7,829 nucleotides of DNA from Bacteroidetes bacterium 4572_112 (GTDB lineage: Bacteria; Bacteroidota; Bacteroidia; Bacteroidales; UBA1556), in contig NIUZ01000086.1 of assembly GCA_002254285.1 (NCBI GenBank), forward strand, positions 1-7,829, in the 5' to 3' direction. The position numbers and the translations under genes were made by a program. The stretch's first letter is position 1. The number at the start of each line of letters is the position of its first letter. The notes beneath the pieces were generated by a model. The model was not told the DNA's origin. It was given only the letters and a program-made list of their open reading frames with translations, and made no database searches. Shown here piece by piece: positions 1-5,801 of this stretch.

Positions 1-891
1 ATATTTTGAAACTCTTTACTAAAACGGGCGCCATGTGTTTTTACCCATTTTGCCATTTCCGAAAGACCAAGCTCTAAACTCACCTGTTGTTGGGGATTAA
101 AAACAGTATCAAACTTTTTATGATTGGCATAAGCATGAGTAACTTCTTCTCGTTTTTCCAACTGTTTTATATTTAACTCTGCTTGCATTGCTTTACTAAC
201 TGCCACCGCCAATTCTTTTACAGAATATACAGTATCACTACCTATATTAAAAATAGTATTTCTAGCATTGGCGATATTTACCGAATTAGCAATATAAGGC
301 GCAACATCATCAATATGCGTAAAAGCCCTTGTCTGCTCACCGTTCCCAAATATGGATAGTGGTTTATTCTCTAAAATTTGATTCATAAATATACCTACCA
401 CATTCCATGCCAAACATCTTATGCGCATTTAGTAAATCTAATTCTACAGCATATTTTGCTATTCCATAAGGATCTTCGGGTTGCGGATATTGTGTTTCTG
501 TTAATGGTAATTTATTAGTTCCGTAAACAGCTATGGAAGAAGTAAATACAAAACATTTTATATTATGATTAATGGATGCATTGATAAGATTAATGCTGCC
601 GATTAAGTTATTTTGATAGTTGAAATTTCTAATAAAATGACTTAATCCTTCTGCTGCATAGGCTGCAAGATGGTAGATATAGGAAAACTTATATTTTTCG
701 AAAAGAGTATTTATTAATTCAACATCAAGGATAGAACCTTCATAAAATATTGCCTCTGGGTTGATATTATCTTTATCTCCTCCCGAAAGATCATCTAAAA
801 CTATAACCTTATGGCCTTGTTTTAGTAAATGATTTACAATATGAGAACCTATAAAGCCCGCCCCTCCCGTAACAAATGAAGTTGTATTCAT
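1..891 (-). pseudogene. NAD-dependent nucleotide-sugar epimerase/dehydratase, frameshifted by an internal deletion; 3' end outside window
   Basis: This is an extended short-chain dehydrogenase of the GalE/UDP-glucose 4-epimerase-like family, which changes the sugar part of nucleotide sugars for envelope polysaccharide. The N-terminal part (164 family-like residues from the ATG at 891) shows the NAD-binding TGGAGFIG (8-15), DDLSGG (33-38), HLAAYAAEG (74-82), the catalytic serine in TSSIAVYG (117-124) and YGIAK (Y142, K146). After GMEC (161-164) this frame gives 11 unrelated residues and stops at 364-366. Family-like sequence resumes in another frame from about 404: NVVGIFMNQILENKPLSIFG, then GEQTRAFTHIDDV, continuing to the window edge. 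The expected block containing an RPHNVYG-type motif and an NIGDKYR-type motif, about 22 residues, is absent. The loss is a deletion of about 65 bp (length 2 mod 3), not a point frameshift. The start is 3 bp after the rhlE stop, so it is probably cotranscribed. The exact substrate cannot be assigned. Confidence 0.88.
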
Positions 892-894
892 ATT

Positions 895-2037
895 TTAATA
901 GCCTTGCAGATCAAAACTAGAACTATCAATCAGATTAACCTCTTTTTTCATTTTCTTCTGAATTATATTGAAGTGATGCTCATCATCAGGAGTAACAAAA
1001 GAAATTGCTTCGCCCGGAGATTCTGCTCTACCAGTTCTGCCAATACGGTGCACATAATCTTTGGGTGATCGTGGCAGCTCATAGTTTATTACATACGGCA
1101 GAAATTCAATATCAATACCTCGCGCCAAAAGGTCGGTGGTGACAAGTACACGAATCTTGGCTGTTTTGAAACGCCTTAAACTCTCGCTTCGTGAATTCAT
1201 ACTTTTCTTGCCATGAATAGAAACGGCATGTATACCATTACGCGCAAGTTTTATGGCCACCTGATCTGCTTTAAAAGCTGATGATACAAAAACCAAAACT
1301 TGCTGTAAATTATCTTTCTTTATTAAATATCGCAAAAGTGGCCCTTTTCGACTTTCTTCAACAGCATAGGCAATTTGATCAATGAGTTCTTCATCTGATT
1401 CTTTTGATTCAATTTTTACAATCGTAGGATTATTTAATAGAACTTGCTTAATATTTTCCACATCATCACTTAGAGTTGCCGAAAATAAAAGATTCTGGCG
1501 CTTTTTAGGAAGTAAAGAAAAAATACGCTGCATCTCTTCCTTAAACCCAAGATTAAGCATTTTGTCAGCCTCATCAAGCACAAGAGTATCAATATCCGAA
1601 AGGTGAACGGCATTTGATTCTGTCAATTCTATTAATCGACCAGGAGTTGCAACTAATATGCTAACACCATTCATAGCCATCATTTGAGGATTAATAGAAA
1701 CGCCACCGAAAATAGCCATTGTTTTAACCTTATCGGGCAAAGCAGAAGCGAAGGTTCGAAACACCAATTCAACTTGACTAGCAAGCTCACGTGTAGGAAC
1801 TAAAACAAGGACTTTTATATGTCTGTTTTTAAGAGTTTCGTTACTCTTTATATTATTTAGGATGGGTAATACATAACTCGCAGTTTTACCTGATCCAGTT
1901 TTGGCAATTCCCAAAAAATCCTTCTTTTTTAAAATAGCAGGAATAGCCTCCTTTTGAATAGGATATGGGGCTGAGTAGTTTTCGTTAGCCAAAGTTTTTA
2001 ATAAGGAAGCAGATAAACCTAAAGAAGTAAATGACAT
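895..2037 (-). CDS. rhlE: DEAD-box ATP-dependent RNA helicase, RhlE type
   Basis: This cytoplasmic RNA helicase uses ATP to unwind short RNA duplexes; the family acts in ribosome assembly, RNA decay and cold adaptation. All core motifs are present in order in 380 residues: Q motif with Q28, motif I AKTGSGKT (45-52), Ia PTRELA (81-86), GG (111-112), Ib TPGR (131-134), II DEAD (155-158), III SAT (186-188), IV around VFVSS (249-253), V TTDLLARGIDI (300-310) and VI HRIGRTGR (330-337). The GGVSINPQMM stretch (111-120) closely resembles E. coli RhlE, which supports the subfamily. The C-terminal tail after motif VI is short (about 43 residues) and lacks the long basic or RGG-rich extension of many RhlE/DeaD proteins. 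The start is the ATG at 2037, about 27 bp after a promoter-like element. The downstream epimerase begins 3 bp after the stop, so the two probably form one transcript. Confidence 0.95.
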   Translation of the reverse strand: MSFTSLGLSASLLKTLANENYSAPYPIQKEAIPAILKKKDFLGIAKTGSGKTASYVLPILNNIKSNETLKNRHIKVLVLVPTRELASQVELVFRTFASALPDKVKTMAIFGGVSINPQMMAMNGVSILVATPGRLIELTESNAVHLSDIDTLVLDEADKMLNLGFKEEMQRIFSLLPKKRQNLLFSATLSDDVENIKQVLLNNPTIVKIESKESDEELIDQIAYAVEESRKGPLLRYLIKKDNLQQVLVFVSSAFKADQVAIKLARNGIHAVSIHGKKSMNSRSESLRRFKTAKIRVLVTTDLLARGIDIEFLPYVINYELPRSPKDYVHRIGRTGRAESPGEAISFVTPDDEHHFNIIQKKMKKEVNLIDSSSFDLQGY

Positions 2038-2063
2038 TATTTTAAATTTAATTTATAAGATGG

Positions 2064-2071
2064 CGAAGATA
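2064..2071 (-). promoter_or_regulatory. Possible Bacteroidota -7 promoter element for rhlE
   Basis: On the minus strand this reads TATCTTCG, one mismatch from the Bacteroidota -7 consensus TAnnTTTG. It lies 26 bp before the rhlE ATG, nearly the same distance as the better element in front of nadA. I see no TTTG -33 box at the expected distance, so this is only a candidate. Confidence 0.4.
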
Positions 2072-2135
2072 CGTCTAATTTGAATTGAGATATATTTGTA
2101 TAAATACCGATTTGGGAGGAGAATTGTTATTTTTT

Positions 2136-2167
2136 AATGGTTCAATGGTGTAATGATATAATGGTAT
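2136..2167. repeat. 8-bp tandem repeat, four units of the AATGGTNT type
   Basis: Four consecutive 8-mers read AATGGTTC, AATGGTGT, AATGATAT and AATGGTAT, followed by a decayed fifth unit AATATTTT. It lies in the kbl-rhlE gap, outside any coding sequence. Such short arrays can change length by slippage. Confidence 0.75.
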
Positions 2168-2196
2168 AATATTTTAAAATTGATTAACGATTGAAG

Positions 2197-2243
2197 ATCC
2201 GATTACTATCGGATAACGATTTTTGTCCCGATGGTTATCGGGA
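2197..2243. repeat. Pair of related hairpins with ATCGG stems
   Basis: Two perfect 7-bp stems with 4-base loops sit 11 bp apart: ATCCGATTACTATCGGAT at 2197-2214 and TCCCGATGGTTATCGGGA at 2226-2243. They share the CGAT...ATCGG core, so they look like two diverged copies of one palindromic repeat. No T-run follows the second stem on the plus strand, and only a weak interrupted one follows on the minus strand, so a terminator role is not favoured. Confidence 0.75.
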
Positions 2244-2328
2244 GCAGATTTGCCTGTTATGGTATTAATAATAGTATAATGAAGTAATGTTCAAAACATT
2301 CGATTGAGCCGCAGGCGAAAGAGAAATA

Positions 2329-2355
2329 AATTCGTGCTAATTCGTGGAATTCGTG
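2329..2355. repeat. Three copies of AATTCGTG
   Basis: AATTCGTG occurs at 2329-2336, 2339-2346 and 2348-2355, with a period of 10 then 9 bases. It lies in the non-coding kbl-rhlE gap. The function is unknown. Confidence 0.7.
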
Positions 2356-2444
2356 GATATATTTTTTGAGCAAGGCAAAGGCGAGCGAAAAAAACTATGT
2401 GTCCTATGTTACTATTGTGCCTTATATGATTTTTAAAAACAAAA

Positions 2445-2478
2445 AAAGGTGAAGAGTTTATTAAACCACTTCACCTTT
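2445..2478 (-). terminator. Intrinsic terminator of the rpiB-kbl transcript
   Basis: A perfect 10-bp stem (AAAGGTGAAG at 2445-2454 pairing with CTTCACCTTT at 2469-2478) encloses a loop that can itself pair GTTT with AAAC. Read on the minus strand, the stem runs into a stretch of seven T (complement of 2441-2447). It begins 23 bp after the kbl stop codon. The A-run on the other side might allow weak bidirectional use, but no plus-strand gene approaches it. Confidence 0.9.
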
Positions 2479-2501
2479 AAATATAAATTTTAAAAATATA
2501 T

Positions 2502-3692
2502 CTATTTTAAAACTCCTAATTCTTTACCTACTTTAGTAAATCCTGCAACACATTTATCCAAATGAGCAACTTCATGAGCTGCTGATAGCTGAACTCTGAT
2601 ACGAGCTTCGCCTTTTGGCACCACTGGGAAAGAAAAACCTATTACATAAATTCCTTCGTCCAATAGCTTGGTTGCAAAATCTTTGGCAAGCTTAGCATCA
2701 TAAAGCATTACAGCGCATATTGCTGATTTTGTTGGCTTAATATCAAATCCTACTGCTTTCATTTTGTCCATAAAGTAGTCGGTATTTGAGTGCAATTTGT
2801 CTTGCAAAGTATTTGTTGTATCTACCAAATCAAACATTTTTATTCCTGCTGCTGCTACCATTGGAGGTATAGAGTTTGAGAATAAATATGGACGAGATTT
2901 CTGACGCAACATTTCTATAATTTCTTTTTTACCAGTAGTAAAACCACCAATTGCACCACCAAAAGCTTTACCCAATGTACCGGTGATTATTTCTGCCTTA
3001 CCTTTCATATTGAAAAGCTCGGTTACTCCACGGCCAGTTTTACCAACTACTCCTGCTGAGTGACTTTCGTCAATCATAATCATAGCATCGTATTTATTAC
3101 ATAATTCCAATATTTTATCCATTGGAGCAACATTACCGTCCATGCTAAATACACCATCAGTAACTACCAAACGGAAGCGCTGAGTTTGTGCCAATTTAAG
3201 TTGTTTTTCCAGATCAGCCATATCAGCATTCTGGTAACGGTAGCGAGCAGCTTTACAAAGGCGCACACCATCAATAATAGAAGCATGATTTAGTGAATCA
3301 GAAATAATTGCATCCTCAGGACCCAATAAAGGCTCAAATACACCACCATTAGCATCAAAAGCTGCAGCATAAAGAATGGTGTCTTCTGTTCCGAAAAAAT
3401 TAGCAATCTTTTTCTCCAAAGTTTTGTGCAAATCTTGGGTTCCACAGATAAAACGTACCGAAGACATTCCATAACCATGAGTATCCATAGCATCCTTAGC
3501 GGCTTGCTTTAGATCTTCGTTATTAGAAAGTCCTAGGTAATTATTCATACAAAAGTTCAATACTTTTGATCCATCCTCAAGCTTAATTTCAGCCTGCTGT
3601 GGTGCTACAATAATGCGCTCATCCTTATAAGTACCAGCGTCTTTTATATCTACAATCTCTTTAGTAAGAAATTCCTTGAAATTATTATACAT
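2502..3692 (-). CDS. kbl: 2-amino-3-ketobutyrate CoA ligase (glycine C-acetyltransferase)
   Basis: This PLP enzyme of the alpha-oxoamine synthase family splits 2-amino-3-ketobutyrate with CoA to glycine and acetyl-CoA, the second step of threonine breakdown after threonine dehydrogenase. The 396-residue length is usual. Visible landmarks are NNYLGL (50-55), the GYGMSSVRFICGTQDLH block (73-89), NHASIIDG (135-142), DESHSAG (208-214; D208 and H211 contact PLP) and the Schiff-base lysine K242 in GTLGKAFGGAIGG. These fit Kbl better than 8-amino-7-oxononanoate synthase, particularly the RFICGTQDLHK segment. The stop is TAG, followed by a strong terminator. The gene lies 19 bp downstream of rpiB, so the two are probably cotranscribed. 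No tdh partner is in the window. Confidence 0.95.
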   Translation of the reverse strand: MYNNFKEFLTKEIVDIKDAGTYKDERIIVAPQQAEIKLEDGSKVLNFCMNNYLGLSNNEDLKQAAKDAMDTHGYGMSSVRFICGTQDLHKTLEKKIANFFGTEDTILYAAAFDANGGVFEPLLGPEDAIISDSLNHASIIDGVRLCKAARYRYQNADMADLEKQLKLAQTQRFRLVVTDGVFSMDGNVAPMDKILELCNKYDAMIMIDESHSAGVVGKTGRGVTELFNMKGKAEIITGTLGKAFGGAIGGFTTGKKEIIEMLRQKSRPYLFSNSIPPMVAAAGIKMFDLVDTTNTLQDKLHSNTDYFMDKMKAVGFDIKPTKSAICAVMLYDAKLAKDFATKLLDEGIYVIGFSFPVVPKGEARIRVQLSAAHEVAHLDKCVAGFTKVGKELGVLK

Positions 3693-3711
3693 ATATATAT
3701 CTTTAATAAGT

Positions 3712-4161
3712 TTATTTACTCAAAGCAATTTTATCAACTCTAGTTTGGTGACGTCCACCTTCAAAATCAGCATTTAGGAAAGCCAAAGCAATTTCCATAG
3801 CATATTCTGGAGCTAAAAATCTAGCCTGAAGACCCAATACATTTGCATCATTATGCTGACGTGCCAAAGAAGCCAACTCAGTATTCCATGCCATAGCAGC
3901 ACGCACACCTTGATGCTTATTAGCAGTAATACTTACACCATTTCCGCTACCACACATTACAAAACCCAATTCGTATTCGCCATTATCGATACTATCGCCT
4001 AATGGATGAATAAAATCTGGATAATCGACACTGGCATCACTATAAGTTCCAAAATCTTTAAACTTATATCCTAGCTTCGAAAGCTCTTTTACTAAATACT
4101 CTTTCAATGGGTAACCTGCATGGTCACAACCTATTGCAATGGTTTTTGTTTTGTCAAACAT
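3712..4161 (-). CDS. rpiB: Ribose 5-phosphate isomerase B
   Basis: This cytoplasmic enzyme of the LacA/RpiB family interconverts ribose 5-phosphate and ribulose 5-phosphate in the non-oxidative pentose phosphate pathway. At 149 residues it is the normal size. It shows the phosphate-binding IGCDHAG near the N-terminus (H14), the active-site cysteine C70 in VMCGSGNG followed by SITANKHQGVRAA, H103 in RQHNDANVLG, and a C-terminal GGRHQTRVDKI (R137, H138). The cysteine-type active site and CDHAG sequence favour RpiB over the LacA/LacB galactose 6-phosphate isomerases. It is the first gene of a probable rpiB-kbl operon ending at the 2445-2478 terminator. It diverges from nadA across a 614-bp AT-rich gap. 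Confidence 0.95.
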   Translation of the reverse strand: MFDKTKTIAIGCDHAGYPLKEYLVKELSKLGYKFKDFGTYSDASVDYPDFIHPLGDSIDNGEYELGFVMCGSGNGVSITANKHQGVRAAMAWNTELASLARQHNDANVLGLQARFLAPEYAMEIALAFLNADFEGGRHQTRVDKIALSK

Positions 4162-4189
4162 GTCTTGTTTATTCTATTGTTAATAAGTA

Positions 4190-4197
4190 CAAAGAAA
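4190..4197 (-). promoter_or_regulatory. Weak candidate -7 promoter element for rpiB
   Basis: On the minus strand this reads TTTCTTTG, one mismatch from TAnnTTTG, 28 bp before the rpiB ATG. No -33 TTTG box was found at the usual distance. In DNA this rich in A and T such a match is weak evidence. Confidence 0.3.
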
Positions 4198-4337
4198 CAA
4201 AAAAAACCAATGGCATTAAATATTTAGCTAAAGCTTTTATAATCAAAATTGTATTGATATTTATTAATTTCATCAAATTATATATAGTTTTGAAATGCAA
4301 TAAATTAACGCTTATTAACAATTAGTATCATAAATAT

Positions 4338-4346
4338 TGTGGATAA
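4338..4346 (-). promoter_or_regulatory. Perfect consensus DnaA box
   Basis: The plus strand reads TGTGGATAA, the reverse complement of the E. coli high-affinity DnaA box TTATCCACA. It lies between rpiB and nadA. A single exact match could occur by chance genome-wide; the nearby variants make it more notable. Confidence 0.55.
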
Positions 4347-4456
4347 CTATTGACATTGTTAGAAGCAAAACTCAAAACAAGCTCCTGTAAAAATATCGTT
4401 AGTTGAGATACTTATTTTTAAAAAGAATTAACGTTTAATTAAAGGATTATTAACAT

Positions 4457-4480
4457 TTATTAAGTAGCACTACTTATTAA
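4457..4480. repeat. 24-bp dyad, TTATTAAGTAG / CTACTTATTAA
   Basis: Two 11-base arms (4457-4467 and 4470-4480) around CA are complementary except at one position. It starts one base after the TTATTAACA site at 4447-4455. It could be an operator for a dimeric regulator of nadA or rpiB, or a structural element of an origin. No T-run follows on either strand, so it is not a typical terminator. Confidence 0.6.
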
Positions 4481-4511
4481 TTAAAATAAACAATCAATAA
4501 TTAAGAGCTAA

Positions 4512-4520
4512 TGTTGATAA
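4512..4520 (-). promoter_or_regulatory. DnaA-box-like site, one mismatch
   Basis: The plus strand reads TGTTGATAA (TTATCAACA on the minus strand), one base from the DnaA consensus. It has the same orientation as the perfect box 174 bp to the left. Confidence 0.4.
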
Positions 4521-4565
4521 ACTATATAATATATTAGAAGTCAAAGATTTTCTACTTTAATACTT

Positions 4566-4574
4566 TGTGAATAA
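4566..4574 (-). promoter_or_regulatory. DnaA-box-like site, one mismatch
   Basis: The plus strand reads TGTGAATAA (TTATTCACA on the minus strand), one base from the DnaA consensus. It has the same orientation as the boxes at 4338 and 4512. Confidence 0.4.
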
Positions 4575-4642
4575 GATTTTGATAAGTGAATTTATTTAAA
4601 AACCTAGAAATATTAATTAACCATTTCAACCGACTATATTAT

Positions 4643-4692
4643 TATCTATTATTTCTTTTTAAAAAAGATATTAATATAAATAATAATAGATA
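4643..4692. repeat. Nested AT-rich inverted repeats upstream of nadA
   Basis: TATCTATTATT (4643-4653) pairs perfectly with AATAATAGATA (4682-4692). The 28-bp interior holds two more palindromes: TCTTTTT/AAAAAGA around 4661, and ATATTAATAT at 4668-4677. It ends 47 bp before the nadA -7 element, so it could extrude as a cruciform, melt easily, or bind a regulator. With almost only A and T in it, chance contributes to such symmetry. Confidence 0.55.
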
Positions 4693-4739
4693 GTTGATAA
4701 TGTGAGAAAAAACAAAAAGAATAAATCCTTTGAATTATC

Positions 4740-4747
4740 TATCTTTG
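4740..4747 (+). promoter_or_regulatory. Bacteroidota -7 promoter element for nadA
   Basis: TATCTTTG matches the Bacteroidota primary-sigma -7 consensus TAnnTTTG exactly and is followed by C, as is common. It lies 28 bp before the nadA ATG, giving a short leader of roughly 20 bases. A TTTG occurs at 4729-4732 but is too close to be the normal -33 box. No clear -33 element is seen. Confidence 0.65.
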
Positions 4748-4775
4748 CAATCGAAATAATCAAATAAAGTAAAAT

Positions 4776-5711
4776 ATGAATTTAGTAGAAAAAATTAATA
4801 AGCTGAAGAAAGAGAAGAAAGCTATTGTTCTTGCTCACTACTATCAAACAGCTGATATTCAGGATATGGCCGATTTTGTTGGCGATAGTTTAGCTCTTGC
4901 ACAAAAAGCTAAAGAGTCTGATGCAGAGATAATTGTGTTTGCTGGAGTTCACTTTATGGCTGAAACTGCTAAAGCATTAAATCCAAATTCGAAGGTACTT
5001 TTACCAGATTTGGAAGCTGGATGTTCGCTTGCTGAGTCTGCTCCTGCTGATAAATTCCGCGAGTTTAAAAATCAATACCCTGATCATAAGGTTGTTTCTT
5101 ATATAAATTGTACCGCCGAGCTAAAGACAATGACCGATGTGGTTTGTACTTCGTCAAATGCATTGCAAATAGTTGAGTCTTTTGATAAGGATCAGAAAAT
5201 AATATTTGCTCCAGATAAAAATCTTGGTGGATATATAAATAAAATTAGTGGTAGAGAAATGGTGCTTTGGGATGGAACTTGCGAAGTGCACGATATATTA
5301 GAAGCCGAGCGAATTGTTCAAATGAAAATTGATAATCCTGATGCATTATTGGTAGCTCATCCGGAATGTGCTCCTCCAGTTTTGGAATTAGCTGATTATG
5401 TAGGATCTACCTCTGGTATTTTAAATTTTACTTTAACCTCTGATGTAAAGAAATTTATTGTTGCTACTGAATCAGGAATTTTGCACAAAATGCGTAACGA
5501 TTCGCCAGATAAGGAATTTATGATAGTTCCATCTGACGAAACTTGCTCTTGCAACGATTGTCCTTATATGAAGTTGATAACTATGGAGAAAATTTATGAT
5601 TGTTTGCTTAATGAAAGCAATCAGATTGAATTATCAGATGATGTGATAACAAAATCTCTTGCTCCTATTGAAAGAATGCTTGAAATTTCGAAAAAGAATA
5701 ATATTATTTAA
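4776..5711 (+). CDS. nadA: Quinolinate synthase NadA
   Basis: This cytoplasmic [4Fe-4S] enzyme condenses iminoaspartate (from NadB or aspartate dehydrogenase) with dihydroxyacetone phosphate to quinolinate in de novo NAD synthesis. The 311 residues match the compact form of the family. Three pseudo-repeated domains carry the cluster ligands: C83 in AGCSLAES, C198 in AHPECAPPV and C262 in CSCNDCPYMKL. The early HYYQTADIQDMADFVGDSL stretch (21-39), FAGVHFMAETAK (55-66), the YINCTAELK segment (109-117) and CTSSNA (124-129) are family hallmarks. The C257-C259-C262 cluster has CxCxxC spacing rather than the E. coli CxxCxxC; only the last cysteine should be a ligand. The start is supported by the promoter 28 bp upstream and an AT-rich leader. 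nadB and nadC are not adjacent. It is the first of three plus-strand genes. Confidence 0.97.
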   Translation: MNLVEKINKLKKEKKAIVLAHYYQTADIQDMADFVGDSLALAQKAKESDAEIIVFAGVHFMAETAKALNPNSKVLLPDLEAGCSLAESAPADKFREFKNQYPDHKVVSYINCTAELKTMTDVVCTSSNALQIVESFDKDQKIIFAPDKNLGGYINKISGREMVLWDGTCEVHDILEAERIVQMKIDNPDALLVAHPECAPPVLELADYVGSTSGILNFTLTSDVKKFIVATESGILHKMRNDSPDKEFMIVPSDETCSCNDCPYMKLITMEKIYDCLLNESNQIELSDDVITKSLAPIERMLEISKKNNII

Positions 5712-5801
5712 ATAAATAGAAGATTATAGTATGTTAATTTCAAAATTTGATTTTAATATATTATTTGACAGCCTTTTAGTAAATTAATTAATAATTAGTA
5801 C

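Larger units (their letters stand above)
2072..2444. other. Repeat-rich intergenic region between kbl and rhlE, no gene seen
   Basis: The gap between the kbl terminator and the rhlE promoter has no convincing ORF on either strand. It is a patchwork of short repeats listed separately: an 8-bp tandem repeat (2136-2167), two related hairpins (2197-2243) and three copies of AATTCGTG (2329-2355). Also present are a GC-richer GCCGCAGGCGAAAGAG-like segment near 2308-2323 and CTATGTGTCCTATGTTACTA near 2395-2414. From memory these resemble intergenic repeat fragments found in many Bacteroidota genomes; that is not verified here. Confidence 0.6.
4162..4775. other. Divergent AT-rich intergenic region; candidate replication origin (oriC-like)
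   Basis: This gap between divergent rpiB and nadA contains no believable gene. It is much richer in A+T than the flanking genes. It holds a perfect DnaA box (4338-4346), two one-mismatch boxes in the same orientation (4512-4520, 4566-4574), three weaker TTATTAACA sites (4178-4186 minus; 4312-4320 and 4447-4455 plus), a weaker AGTTGATAA (4692-4700), and dyads at 4457-4480 and 4643-4692. The sequence TATCTATTATTTC (4643-4655) matches 11 of 13 positions of the E. coli 13-mer GATCTNTTNTTTT. All genes in the window point away from this gap, as around many origins. No dnaA, parAB, gidA or dnaN is in view, and a plain divergent promoter region remains possible. Confidence 0.4.

Noticed and set aside
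1382..1606. Plus-strand open frame of 74 codons inside rhlE
   Set aside because: Lies antisense to conserved helicase codons; composition is serine-rich shadow sequence with no recognisable family.
2363..2393. Hairpin from TTTTTTGAGC to GCGAAAAAA
   Set aside because: Arms do not pair cleanly beyond the T/A runs; not a convincing terminator.
3290..3493. Minus-strand open frame of 67 codons inside kbl
   Set aside because: Alternative frame of a well-conserved enzyme gene; no independent support.
4107..4325. Plus-strand open frame of 72 codons starting within rpiB and entering the AT-rich gap
   Set aside because: Lysine/isoleucine/asparagine-rich composition expected of translated AT-rich non-coding DNA; overlaps rpiB antisense.
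5746..5767. TTTG and TATTATTTG as a promoter for the MORN gene
   Set aside because: The -7-like match has the wrong internal spacing (three bases instead of two) and the TTTG is too close.
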